Origin: JAAYTL01 sp031460505
Lineage (GTDB): Bacteria; Bacillota; Clostridia; Tissierellales; Tissierellaceae
NCBI GenBank assembly: GCA_031460505.1
Contig: JAVKTT010000002.1
Location: 310,001-374,000, forward strand
Direction: 5' to 3'
Length of the DNA: 64,000 bases
This document shows, one piece after another, positions 40,951-49,559 of this stretch. Numbering within the stretch: the stretch's first letter is position 1; each line of letters begins with the position of its first letter. The notes beneath the pieces are model-generated. The model saw only the letters and a program-made list of their open reading frames with translations. It did not search any database and was not told the DNA's origin. The position numbers and the translations under genes were made by a program.

Positions 40951-43020
40951 CTAACCTTCTTCCCCTATAGTTTCAACACTTGGATACTCTATTCTATCAT
41001 GATATATACCTATTAATATACTTATAAAAGTATTGATAGCTGTATTTATATCCTTATTTGTTATATCACATTCATCTAATTGATTATCATTTACCTTGCC
41101 CTTTACTACCTTGTTCACCATTTCACTTATACTTTCCTTTGTTGGTTCTTTTATAGATCGTACAGCTGCTTCTACAGAGTCAGCTAACATAACTAAGGCA
41201 GTTTCCTTGCTTTGAGGCTTCTTTCCTTTATATCTAAAGTCCTCTATATCTATACTACTATCTTTTTCCTTTGCCTTATAATAAAAATAAGCTACTGTTG
41301 TAGTTCCATGATGCTCATCTATAAAATCTATGATTTCCTTTGGAAGCTTATTTTCCTTAGCTAATTTTATACCTTCAGTCACATGTGAAAGGATAATTCT
41401 TGCACTTTCTTTTGGCTCCAATAAATCATGTGGATTAGACATGCTAAACTGATTTTCTGCAAAATAATATGGTTTATAAAGTTTACCTATGTCATGATAA
41501 TAAGCCCCTACTCTTACTAATATGGAATTAGCTCCAATCTTATCAGCAGCAGCTTCACTTAAATTGCCCACCATTAAGCTATGGTGATATGTCCCTGGTG
41601 CTTCAACTAACAACCTCTTTAATAAAGGCTGATTTGGATTTGATAATTCTAATAGCCTTATAGGAGTCAATATTGAAAATAGATTTTCCCAGAGTGGTAA
41701 TGAACCTATAGTTATAATAATAGTTATAATTCCATTTAAAAACACTTGTAAATCTCTAACTAAAATTACACTCCAATTTAATCCTTTAATTAAGCCAAAG
41801 GATGTGATAATTAGAATATTTACTAGTGCCATTATAATACCACTTACCAATATATTAGTCCTTTGCTTTTGATAGGTAATAGCAAGCATCCCAATAGTTC
41901 CACCTATTATTAACATAGTAATAAAGCTTAAATCAAGTTCTAATATAAATCCTAAAAATAATGTTAAAAATATATTAGTAAATATCCCCAACTTTGAACT
42001 AATCAAAAGGGATATTAATAATCCTCCTGCCGCTACAGGTATTAAATATGGAGAAATTGCATAAAGTCCTTTAGACAATAGGATAGTAAGGACCATGGCA
42101 ATAATCAATACTATTAGTCGATTGTTGTTAATTATATCATTGTTAAAGAAATATATATATCCAATAAGGGTTAAAACACTTAGTATAACTAATACTAAAA
42201 TCCCAATTTTTTCAATTATGTCACTTTCATTAGGATCCTTTAATAATCCAGATTCCCTAATCAACTCGTATTTTTGCTCATTTATTAATTCACCCTCAAG
42301 AGCAATAATCTCATTTTCCTGTATTAGTATATCTTCCACATTACCTATTGCTCTCTCTTTAATTCTCCTGGTTTCCAATTCATCAACAAACTCATTGGCT
42401 TTAATTATCTCAGTTAATAAATTGATTCCAATATCCTTTTGAGCATCCGTTAGATTTAGAGTATCAAAAGTTAAACTTAGGTTTTCCTTTTCATAGTCTA
42501 GCTCTTCTTCTCTAATACCTACTCCCATAATTTGATTTGTCAAATCAATTAAAGTGGTTTCATAACTACTTAGATCTTTGTAATCCATTCTTAACATACT
42601 AACTAAATCATCATTTGACATTTCAAACTGGAGGCTTTCTCTAATGAGTTCAGCCTTTCTAAAATTACTTATATTGGTTTGACTTTTAAAATCTCTTATC
42701 ACATCAAATAAATTCGATATTGTATCTTTCATATCAATTTGTATGGATGGGAAAATCCTATACTTAGGCTGGACATTATTAGCTACCTCTTGTTTTAGAT
42801 TTTCTGTACCTATTTCATCTATTACGTCTTTTGTGGCTCTAATGTCTGTTTGAGCAAAATCACCTATATTGACATTTAGTTTTGTACCTTCAAATCTCAT
42901 TAAACTTATAAAAAAAAGTATTGCTGTAAAAGCAATTAGCAATATTATATTTACAAGTTTTTTATTATTGAGCTTATAGATGATTCTCCTCTGTTTATCT
43001 TTTCTTTTTATCTTTTCCAT
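40951..43020 (-). CDS. pgpH: Cyclic-di-AMP phosphodiesterase PgpH (7TMR-HD)
   Basis: A 689-residue membrane protein that degrades c-di-AMP. It has an N-terminal helix, then the extracellular 7TMR-HDED domain (about 50-270), seven membrane helices (about 275-450), and a cytoplasmic HD domain. The HD domain is visible as APGTYHHSLMVGNLSEAAA (His), GAYYHDIGKLYKP (HD) and IDEHHGTT. It is the homologue of B. subtilis YqfF and Listeria PgpH. It lies between phoH and ybeY. Confidence 0.96.
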   Translation of the reverse strand: MEKIKRKDKQRRIIYKLNNKKLVNIILLIAFTAILFFISLMRFEGTKLNVNIGDFAQTDIRATKDVIDEIGTENLKQEVANNVQPKYRIFPSIQIDMKDTISNLFDVIRDFKSQTNISNFRKAELIRESLQFEMSNDDLVSMLRMDYKDLSSYETTLIDLTNQIMGVGIREEELDYEKENLSLTFDTLNLTDAQKDIGINLLTEIIKANEFVDELETRRIKERAIGNVEDILIQENEIIALEGELINEQKYELIRESGLLKDPNESDIIEKIGILVLVILSVLTLIGYIYFFNNDIINNNRLIVLIIAMVLTILLSKGLYAISPYLIPVAAGGLLISLLISSKLGIFTNIFLTLFLGFILELDLSFITMLIIGGTIGMLAITYQKQRTNILVSGIIMALVNILIITSFGLIKGLNWSVILVRDLQVFLNGIITIIITIGSLPLWENLFSILTPIRLLELSNPNQPLLKRLLVEAPGTYHHSLMVGNLSEAAADKIGANSILVRVGAYYHDIGKLYKPYYFAENQFSMSNPHDLLEPKESARIILSHVTEGIKLAKENKLPKEIIDFIDEHHGTTTVAYFYYKAKEKDSSIDIEDFRYKGKKPQSKETALVMLADSVEAAVRSIKEPTKESISEMVNKVVKGKVNDNQLDECDITNKDINTAINTFISILIGIYHDRIEYPSVETIGEEG

Positions 43021-43043
43021 AGGTTTTCCCCCTTTATGGAATG

Positions 43044-44012
43044 TTATTTTTTCTGGTTCTCGTATTTCTCGTATGCTTCAATTACCCTTTGAACCAATGG
43101 GTGCCTTACGATATCATATTTAGAAAGGTAAACTAAATCAATACCTTCTACACCTTCCAAGACCTTAGAAACTACCTTAAGTCCTGAATCTTTACCTTTA
43201 GGTAGGTCAACTTGTGTAACATCTCCTGTTACGATTGCTTTTGAGCCATAACCTAGTCTTGTCAAAAACATCTTCATCTGTTCATTTGTAGTGTTTTGGG
43301 CTTCATCTAAAATAACATATGCTGAATCTAAAGTCCTACCTCTCATATATGCAAGAGGTGCAACTTCAATCAAACCTTTCTCCATATATCTTAAATAATT
43401 CTCATAACCTAAAATATCAAATAAAGCATCATATATAGGTCTAAGATAAGGATCGACCTTCTCTTGTAAATCCCCAGGTAAAAAACCTAAATTCTCTCCA
43501 GCTTCTACTGCTGGCCTTGTTAATATAATTCTATTTACCTGCTTATTTTTAAAAGCTGTCACAGCCATAGCCATAGCAAGATAGGTCTTTCCTGTTCCCG
43601 CTGGTCCTATACCAAATACTATATCACTTTTCTTGATTGCATCTAAGTATCTTTTTTGTCCCAAGGTCTTAGGCTTGACACTCTTTCCAGTAGAAGTTAT
43701 ACATACAACTTCATTTAACAAATCCTTTATTTGGTCGTCTTTACCTTCCTTTACTAACTTAATTGCATACATTAAATCCTGTTTATCTAATTTCTTCTGA
43801 ACCGTTATAATATCGATTAGTTTATAAATCAGTCTTTCAGCTGATATAAGATTTATTTCATCACCCAATATTTTAATCTCACTATTACCAATAATTACTT
43901 TTACATCAAACTCATTCTCAATAGTATTTATATTTTCATCTAACTCTCCAAATATCTCACGTAAAATATGATTGTCTTCTATTAAAACTCTTTTCTCAAA
44001 GGTTTTCTCCAA
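43044..44012 (-). CDS. phoH: PhoH-like ATPase
   Basis: A 322-residue P-loop protein: a small N-terminal KH-like part, then PAGTGKTYLA (Walker A), YVILDEAQNTT (Walker B) and LPKGKDSGL. It is the conserved YbeZ/PhoH partner of YbeY, and the pair is thought to act together in RNA processing. It follows yqfD by 17 bases and precedes pgpH in the normal Firmicute order. Confidence 0.95.
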   Translation of the reverse strand: MEKTFEKRVLIEDNHILREIFGELDENINTIENEFDVKVIIGNSEIKILGDEINLISAERLIYKLIDIITVQKKLDKQDLMYAIKLVKEGKDDQIKDLLNEVVCITSTGKSVKPKTLGQKRYLDAIKKSDIVFGIGPAGTGKTYLAMAMAVTAFKNKQVNRIILTRPAVEAGENLGFLPGDLQEKVDPYLRPIYDALFDILGYENYLRYMEKGLIEVAPLAYMRGRTLDSAYVILDEAQNTTNEQMKMFLTRLGYGSKAIVTGDVTQVDLPKGKDSGLKVVSKVLEGVEGIDLVYLSKYDIVRHPLVQRVIEAYEKYENQKK

Positions 44013-44029
44013 GTCGTATCCTCCCTAAA

Positions 44030-45208
44030 TTAGTTTATAGCTTGAACCTTACCTATATCTTCAATTGTATCTATAGTTACTTTGGTTCTTAGTGTATTAC
44101 CATCTATTGTATAAATAGCATTTCTTGAAATAATTTCAGTAGTTTTTGATAGTTGTTTATTTATTTCCTTTGTAGCTTCTAATTTTGTAGATGTTTTTAA
44201 AAAGTCAATATCTTGCTTAATTTCCTCAATTTGAACTTCTCTATATATGTAGTTTTCAATTTTTAATGGAAACCATTCTAAATTAAACAAACTTTTTACC
44301 TCAATTTCTTCTATGTAGTTATCATAGGGAATATCACCTGATAAAAATCTAATTCCCTTGTCATTAAAAGATATACCCCATTGTTTGTGAGATTCACCTG
44401 TTTCTACTTTTTCTAATTTTACAATTGGAACTTCCACTATATGTGAATATCTAGTGTGAGCTCTGACTTCTCCATTTGCATGTACTAGATATGTTTCATC
44501 AGAGTTTTCACTATCCATTACTCCTGAGATTAATATATCATTTTCTTCAACTATCTTACCCTTTTCAACAACTGCCTTTCCATTTTTTGCAACAATTTTT
44601 TCTATGACACCTTTTCTCTTAGCCACAATATTGCAAGGATATGATGAATCTACCCTTTCTGGTTCAACATCTAACTCTTTTAATTCAACTATCAACTTTA
44701 CTCCATTGATTCGTATATCTAAAAAAGATAAAAAGTCATATTCCTTAAGGATGATCCCTGAGACTTCATCTTTATCAATTTGATTTTTGAATTTTCCTAT
44801 TCTAATATCATTATCATATAATAACTCAATTATTTCATCTTCATGTATTTGTTCTGTACCAATTATTTCAATGTTCCATAACATTCGGGATAAAAATATC
44901 ATCATTGATATAAAGATTATTACCCCACCAACAAACATCTTTCTATACTTTAGTTTATCTAATATAAATGGAAATCCAGCTCTTTTTACAATCTCAACCT
45001 TACAGCCAGACTTATTTATTATTTCTTCTAAAGCTTCGATACCTACTAATGAAACTGTTGCCTCTATTGTTGTATTATTTATTCTGTTCACATCCCAAAG
45101 ATAAATATCCTTGGAAAGTGCTAGATTCAACAGTCTTTCCAGTGTCAATCCTTTAATTCTAATAATAACATATCCCTTTAGATAATTCCATATTTTTATG
45201 GCAAGCAT
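44030..45208 (-). CDS. yqfD: Sporulation protein YqfD
   Basis: A 392-residue protein with a soluble N-terminal domain, one membrane helix (about 92-112) and a large extracytoplasmic domain with ELDVEPERVDSSYPCNIVAKRKGVI. It resembles B. subtilis YqfD, a sigma-E-controlled mother-cell membrane protein required for sporulation; the molecular role is unsettled. It follows yqfC by 10 bases. A sigma-E-like promoter precedes yqfC. Confidence 0.93.
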   Translation of the reverse strand: MLAIKIWNYLKGYVIIRIKGLTLERLLNLALSKDIYLWDVNRINNTTIEATVSLVGIEALEEIINKSGCKVEIVKRAGFPFILDKLKYRKMFVGGVIIFISMMIFLSRMLWNIEIIGTEQIHEDEIIELLYDNDIRIGKFKNQIDKDEVSGIILKEYDFLSFLDIRINGVKLIVELKELDVEPERVDSSYPCNIVAKRKGVIEKIVAKNGKAVVEKGKIVEENDILISGVMDSENSDETYLVHANGEVRAHTRYSHIVEVPIVKLEKVETGESHKQWGISFNDKGIRFLSGDIPYDNYIEEIEVKSLFNLEWFPLKIENYIYREVQIEEIKQDIDFLKTSTKLEATKEINKQLSKTTEIISRNAIYTIDGNTLRTKVTIDTIEDIGKVQAIN

Positions 45209-45218
45209 ATTAACACCT

Positions 45219-45497
45219 CTAGCTAATTATTTCAATCTTTTCAATCAATCCATTGATGCTTATCTCTTCCATAAGTACATTTTTAATTTCTAAAGACTGA
45301 CCTGTGATTTTTATCATGCCAATTTTAGAATTTATTCTAATTAACTCTTTGGTGTATTCAATAATCCCCTTATGATTTGTAATATTTATTTTTAGATTTC
45401 CTACTAAAATTATTTTTGGTAAATCCATTGCAACATCTAAAGGCAATTCCAAAGCATCTGTAATCGACATTTTTAGATCATCCATACCCTTTTTCAT
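45219..45497 (-). CDS. yqfC: Sporulation protein YqfC
   Basis: A 92-residue YabP/YqfC family protein. The fold is recognised from ITDALELPLDVAMDLPKIILVGN and the beta-rich C-terminus (LEIKNVLMEEISINGLIEKIE). In B. subtilis yqfC and yqfD form a sigma-E operon. A strong AGGAGGG precedes the ATG. It follows a terminator, so it starts a new transcription unit. Confidence 0.93.
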   Translation of the reverse strand: MKKGMDDLKMSITDALELPLDVAMDLPKIILVGNLKINITNHKGIIEYTKELIRINSKIGMIKITGQSLEIKNVLMEEISINGLIEKIEIIS

Positions 45498-45514
45498 GCA
45501 TATCCCTCCTACTA

Positions 45515-45543
45515 ATAATATGCATAAAAAAAGTAGACTATTA
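45515..45543 (-). promoter_or_regulatory. Sigma-E-like promoter of yqfC-yqfD
   Basis: On the minus strand TAATAGT, 14 bases, CATATTAT fits the sigma-E pattern KMATATT-N14-CATACANT with one mismatch in the -35. It lies 18 bases before the yqfC start and behind a terminator. The same genes are sigma-E-controlled in B. subtilis. Confidence 0.6.
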
Positions 45544-45550
45544 CTATAGT

Positions 45551-45587
45551 GACATTAAAAAAAGGCATGTGATTACATGCCTTTTTT
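45551..45587. terminator. Terminator after the unknown 156-residue gene
   Basis: A 13-bp stem AAAAAAGGCATGT / ACATGCCTTTTTT with loop GATT and T-runs on both strands. The gene's stop codon is in the loop region. It separates the floA group from yqfC-yqfD. Confidence 0.88.
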
Positions 45588-46043
45588 GATGTTTTGGATA
45601 CTTTTGGGTTCTGCTAAGATTTCAGACCAGATTATTGCGTTGACTAGTTTTTTATTGTCAAATCCACCTCTTAACTCTTTCTGTGTCTCCTCTTGTATCT
45701 CTTTTAAGATTTTATTATCAGCATATTTATCTGTAACTGCTGATTCTTGAGCTATGTTTTTATCTTTAGTAATATTTTTTTCATTGGATTTATCTTCTGT
45801 TATTTTATAATCATACTGAGGTCTTTGACCATTTTCCATCTTTCTAGTACGTTCTTCTGCAAGATTTCTTCCACTTCTTTCAGCCCGATTTACTCGTTCA
45901 GTCACCTTTGGCTTAGGAGGAGGATTGTTTTTTAACTCCTCAGTCCTTTTCATTCTAGCTCTTTCGATTTTCTTTTTATCCTGAACACTCTTTGTTACAA
46001 CATTTAATGCAATGATTATAACGAAAACAATAAGAGATTCCAT
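45573..46043 (-). CDS. Membrane-anchored unknown protein with conserved C-terminal SEIL motif
   Basis: A 156-residue protein. One N-terminal hydrophobic helix (LIVFVIIIALNVV, residues about 4-17) is followed by a long charged and proline-containing linker. The compact C-terminal segment LVNAIIWSEILAEPKSIQ is probably an amphipathic helix. The motif (I/V)xxSEILxxPK recurs at the ends of small Firmicute membrane proteins (recalled). No enzyme motif is visible. It is 11 bases downstream of floA and shares its transcript, so it may be a flotillin-associated or division-associated protein (inference). Confidence 0.7.
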   Translation of the reverse strand: MESLIVFVIIIALNVVTKSVQDKKKIERARMKRTEELKNNPPPKPKVTERVNRAERSGRNLAEERTRKMENGQRPQYDYKITEDKSNEKNITKDKNIAQESAVTDKYADNKILKEIQEETQKELRGGFDNKKLVNAIIWSEILAEPKSIQNIKKGM

Positions 46044-46054
46044 TCAATCACATC

Positions 46055-47050
46055 CTAATTTTGGTCTTTATTATCATCTTCTGCAATCCTAGAAATTGAA
46101 GATCTCATATTGGTGTCTGCAAGTATATTATTCATATTATAATAATCCATTACACCTAAATTTCCTTTTCTAAATGCTTCAGCAAGTGCTAATGGCACTT
46201 CTGCTTCTGCTTCAATAACCTTAGCCCTCATGTGTTGAACTTCGGCTTTTTCTTCTTGTTCCCTAGCAACAGCCATAGCTCTTCTTTCCTCTGCTTTTGC
46301 CTGTGCAATTTTCTTATCAGCTTCTGCTTGATCTGTTAAAAGTTTAGCACCTATGTTTCTACCTATATCAATATCAGCTATATCTATAGAAAGTATTTCA
46401 AACGCCGTGCCTGAATCGAGTCCCTTAGATAATACAGTTTGTGAAATACTATCTGGGTTCTCTAGAACATTTTCATGAGTATCCGAACTACCTACTGTAG
46501 TAACAATACCTTCACCTACACGGGCGATAATAGTTTCCTCACCAGCACCACCGACTAGTCTTTCAATATTAGCTCTTACAGTAACCCTTGCTCTTACCAT
46601 TACTTCTATACCATTCTTAGCAACAGCTGCAATTAACGGTGTTTCTATCACTTTTGGATTAACTGATACTTGTACTGCTTCTAATACGTTTCTACCTGCC
46701 AAGTCAATTGCTGCAGCTCTTTCAAATGTCAATGGAATATTTGCCCTTTCTGCTGCTATAAGAGCATCTACTAAAGTGTTAATATTTCCACCAGCTAAAA
46801 AATGTGCTTCTAAATCATTGATGTTGATATCTAGACCACCCTTTGTTGCCTTAATCATAGGATTTACTATCCTAGAAGGCGCTACTCTTCTAAGTCTCAT
46901 ACCTATTAAAGTTGATATACTAACTCTTACTCCTGAAAAGAATGCTGTGATCCACAATCCTACTGGAACAAATGAGAAAAATAGCATCACTATAATAATA
47001 ATGAATAATGCAATTCCCCCTGTTAAAAATATTGATGAGTTAACAAACAT
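46055..47050 (-). CDS. floA: Flotillin-like protein FloA (YqfA)
   Basis: A 331-residue protein. The N-terminal membrane hairpin (about 7-45) is followed by an SPFH-like domain (PSRIVNPMIKATKGGLDININDLEAHFLAGGN, ERLVGGAGEETIIARVGEGIV) and an Ala/Glu-rich C-terminal coiled coil (KAEERRAMAVAREQEEKAE). It organises functional membrane microdomains in B. subtilis. The nfeD gene lies three bases upstream, the usual partner of SPFH proteins. Confidence 0.97.
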   Translation of the reverse strand: MFVNSSIFLTGGIALFIIIIVMLFFSFVPVGLWITAFFSGVRVSISTLIGMRLRRVAPSRIVNPMIKATKGGLDININDLEAHFLAGGNINTLVDALIAAERANIPLTFERAAAIDLAGRNVLEAVQVSVNPKVIETPLIAAVAKNGIEVMVRARVTVRANIERLVGGAGEETIIARVGEGIVTTVGSSDTHENVLENPDSISQTVLSKGLDSGTAFEILSIDIADIDIGRNIGAKLLTDQAEADKKIAQAKAEERRAMAVAREQEEKAEVQHMRAKVIEAEAEVPLALAEAFRKGNLGVMDYYNMNNILADTNMRSSISRIAEDDNKDQN

Positions 47051-47052
47051 AA

Positions 47053-48342
47053 TTACATCCTCCTAACAAATATTTTTGATCCTTCAATTCTTGTAATTAC
47101 AATAGCTGTACCTTTAGATATATATCCATCATCTGATAATGAATCAAAACGTTCACCATCAATATCTATAAAACCACTTGGTTTTAAATCAGATGCAGCT
47201 ATTCCATTTTTATTAATCAGCCCATGGTTTCTAGTCTCAGAGCTAATATACCCCTTTTCTTTCTCATGCTTATTGTCAAGAACAATGGATTTAAATAATT
47301 TGCTTTCAAATCCACGCTTTACCAATATTATACCGACAATTGTTGTTATTATTATAGCTATACTGATAGATAATATTGCATTAGCTACTGAATTCATTGC
47401 TAGTACGACTCCAAGCACAACAAATATAATACCACTAATTCCAGGTAAACCAAATCCCGGTATCATTAACTCAACAATCAATAATATTAGACCTACTATA
47501 AACAATGCTAAAGAAGTCCAATTAGAGTTACCAGCTAATATATTACCCCCAAAGTATAATCCAAATCCAATAATACTAATAGTTCCACCAATACCAAATC
47601 CAGGTGTAAACACCTCAATAACCAGACCTACAAAAGCTATGGTCAATAACATACTACTTAAATATGGATTGGATATATATTTAGCCAATTTAATTTGCAT
47701 ACTTTCGCTTTCTTGGATTATTTCAGCATTAGTATATCCGAAGTTCCTTGCAATATCATTATAGTCATTGGAAATATAATCAGCTATTCCATACTCCAAT
47801 GCCTCTTGAGACGTAAGATTAACGAGCTTCCCAGCTTCACTTACACCTTCAATTACTATGTCACTATCTGCCATTCCTTCAATAATTTGTGGGTTTCTAC
47901 CTCTATAATTTGCCGTGTCCCTTAGCCACGATCTCCATAGAGACAGTATTTTTTCAGTATTAGGAATAGGTTCTGCAGATCCTATCATTGCATTGTTTGA
48001 CATGACAACCTTTTCACTAGCTATGGTTATCAACACCCCAGCAGAGCCAGCTTTGTTATTAACGTAAGATATAGTTGGTAAATTGGTTTGAATTATTAAA
48101 TCTCTAATTTCACCAGCTTCGTCTATCAAGCCTCCATAGGTATTGATATCAAAGATTATTGCATCCACATCTCCCTTTTCTAAATCTTCTAGAACGCCTT
48201 TTACGTAATTTTTAGTAGCTCTATTGATTTCACCATTTATGGGAACAACATAAACTTTGTCATTATTTTGTGCATGAGTTAAATTCGGGACAAGAATCAT
48301 TGCGATTAAAATAATAAGAAGAAATAAAGATTTTCGTTTCAA
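47053..48342 (-). CDS. NfeD family membrane protein with ClpP-like protease domain (YqeZ type)
   Basis: A 429-residue protein. The signal peptide ends near residue 24, and a ClpP/SDH-type domain follows, with NNKAGSAGVLIT (candidate catalytic Ser100) and AMIGSAEPIP. Four or five membrane helices follow (about 230-345), then a C-terminal OB-fold NfeD domain (GIAASDLKPSGFIDIDGERFDSLSDDGYI). This is the long NfeD1b type, paired with floA. Its substrate is unknown; an archaeal relative cleaves the stomatin partner. Confidence 0.94.
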   Translation of the reverse strand: MKRKSLFLLIILIAMILVPNLTHAQNNDKVYVVPINGEINRATKNYVKGVLEDLEKGDVDAIIFDINTYGGLIDEAGEIRDLIIQTNLPTISYVNNKAGSAGVLITIASEKVVMSNNAMIGSAEPIPNTEKILSLWRSWLRDTANYRGRNPQIIEGMADSDIVIEGVSEAGKLVNLTSQEALEYGIADYISNDYNDIARNFGYTNAEIIQESESMQIKLAKYISNPYLSSMLLTIAFVGLVIEVFTPGFGIGGTISIIGFGLYFGGNILAGNSNWTSLALFIVGLILLIVELMIPGFGLPGISGIIFVVLGVVLAMNSVANAILSISIAIIITTIVGIILVKRGFESKLFKSIVLDNKHEKEKGYISSETRNHGLINKNGIAASDLKPSGFIDIDGERFDSLSDDGYISKGTAIVITRIEGSKIFVRRM

Positions 48343-48429
48343 AGAATCACCTCCAGATTAAATGCTTATTCTACTTTTACCCAATAATTAAAAATCTAAC
48401 AAAGAAATTATTGAATTTCACATTAAGTC

Positions 48430-48457
48430 AAAAAAGCCTAGGTGATTCACCCAGGCT
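48430..48457 (-). terminator. Rho-independent terminator of yqeY
   Basis: Minus-strand 10-bp stem AGCCTGGGTG / CACCTAGGCT with one G-U pair, 3-nt loop, then TTTTTTG. The yqeY stop overlaps the stem. Confidence 0.88.
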
Positions 48458-48899
48458 AGTTTAATATTTTTCTTATTACTTTATTAACAATATTTCCATC
48501 TGTTCTACCCTTAACTCTAGGCATTACAGTTTTCATTATCATTCCAATATCCTTCATAGAAGTTGCATTAATCTCTTTAATTACTTCAGTAACAATTATT
48601 TCTACTTCTTCCTCTGAAAGTTGTTTGGGGAGATATTTCAAGAGGATATCTATTTCGTCATTAGTTAAATCGACTAAATCCTGTCTATTTCCTCTTTTAA
48701 ATTCTTCGATAGCAGCCCTTTTTTCCTTGACTTGCTTGGATATTATATCCAAAACATCTTCATCAGTTAAATCGATTCTTTCGTCGACTTCCCTTTGCTT
48801 AATCGCGGCTCTAACCATGGTTATAGTATTTTTTCTAATAGTATCTTTGTTTTTCATGGAGTCTTTTAAATCTTCCATTAGAATTTCTTTAAGGGACAT
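48456..48899 (-). CDS. yqeY: GatB/YqeY domain protein
   Basis: A 147-residue helical protein with MSLKEILMEDLKDSMKNKDTIRKNTIRM-type N-terminus (here NTITMVRAAIKQREVD) and the C-terminal MKDIGMIMKTVMPRVKGRTDGNIVNKVI. These match the tRNA-binding tail domain of GatB. Stand-alone YqeY proteins may help tRNA-dependent amidation, but the role is unproven. It is 16 bases downstream of rpsU and probably cotranscribed with it. Confidence 0.94.
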   Translation of the reverse strand: MSLKEILMEDLKDSMKNKDTIRKNTITMVRAAIKQREVDERIDLTDEDVLDIISKQVKEKRAAIEEFKRGNRQDLVDLTNDEIDILLKYLPKQLSEEEVEIIVTEVIKEINATSMKDIGMIMKTVMPRVKGRTDGNIVNKVIRKILN

Positions 48900-48915
48900 T
48901 ATTTCACCTTCTCAA

Positions 48916-49098
48916 TTAAAACTTTGAATGTTTCTTTCTTCTTGCAGCTTCGGATTTCTTCTTTTTCTTCACACTAGGTTTTTCGTAGTGTTCTCTCCTT
49001 CTAACTTCTCCTAACACGCCAGAACGCGCACATTGTCTTTTAAATCTTTTAAGAGCATTATCAAGAGATTCATTATCGCCTACTTTAATTTCTGACAT
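48916..49098 (-). CDS. rpsU: 30S ribosomal protein bS21
   Basis: A 60-residue basic protein starting MSEIKVGDNESLDNALKRFKRQC with a Lys/Arg-rich end (KKKKKSEAARRKKHSKF). The ATG at 49098 was chosen because GGGAGGGAG precedes it; an in-frame ATG at 49116 would add residues encoded by the ribosome site. It pairs with yqeY as in most Firmicutes. Confidence 0.97.
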   Translation of the reverse strand: MSEIKVGDNESLDNALKRFKRQCARSGVLGEVRRREHYEKPSVKKKKKSEAARRKKHSKF

Positions 49099-49213
49099 AC
49101 TTCTCCCTCCCCTCACTACTATTACAACTTAAAATACTATTTCCATGCGATGGGTTGCACACTCAATAATTATACATTATAGAATTAGTAATTTCAACCT
49201 TAATTTGCGCATT

Positions 49214-49555
49214 TTACCCAGCAGGCCATAACATTTGTCTTCCACCCATTAAATGAAAGTGAATGTGATTTACAGTTTGGCCTCCATGTTCCTTGCAATT
49301 GTTCACAATTCTATAACCTTGTTCTAGATTATTTTCCTTTGCTAATTTACTTGCAACTTCAAATATATGACCTATTAAGTAGGAATTATCTTTATTGATA
49401 TCAAAAGCAGACTCAATATGTTCCTTTGGTATCAATAACAAATGAACAGGTGCTTGAGGATTAATGTCTTTGAAAACAACTATTTTTTCATCCTCATAAA
49501 CAAATTGTGATGGTATTTCACCTTTTATTATCTTGCAAAATAAACAATCATCCAT
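49214..49555 (-). CDS. HIT family purine nucleoside phosphoramidase (HinT)
   Basis: A 113-residue HIT protein. The N-terminal CLFCKIIKGEIPS and the histidine triad VNHIHFHLMGG are complete, with PKEHIES in between. HinT enzymes hydrolyse AMP-lysine-like phosphoramidates. The ATG at 49555 follows GGGAGGTGA; the in-frame TTG upstream is part of that site. It lies four bases after mtaB, and an rRNA/tRNA-modification operon continues upstream. Confidence 0.95.
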   Translation of the reverse strand: MDDCLFCKIIKGEIPSQFVYEDEKIVVFKDINPQAPVHLLLIPKEHIESAFDINKDNSYLIGHIFEVASKLAKENNLEQGYRIVNNCKEHGGQTVNHIHFHLMGGRQMLWPAG

Positions 49556-49559
49556 GTTT

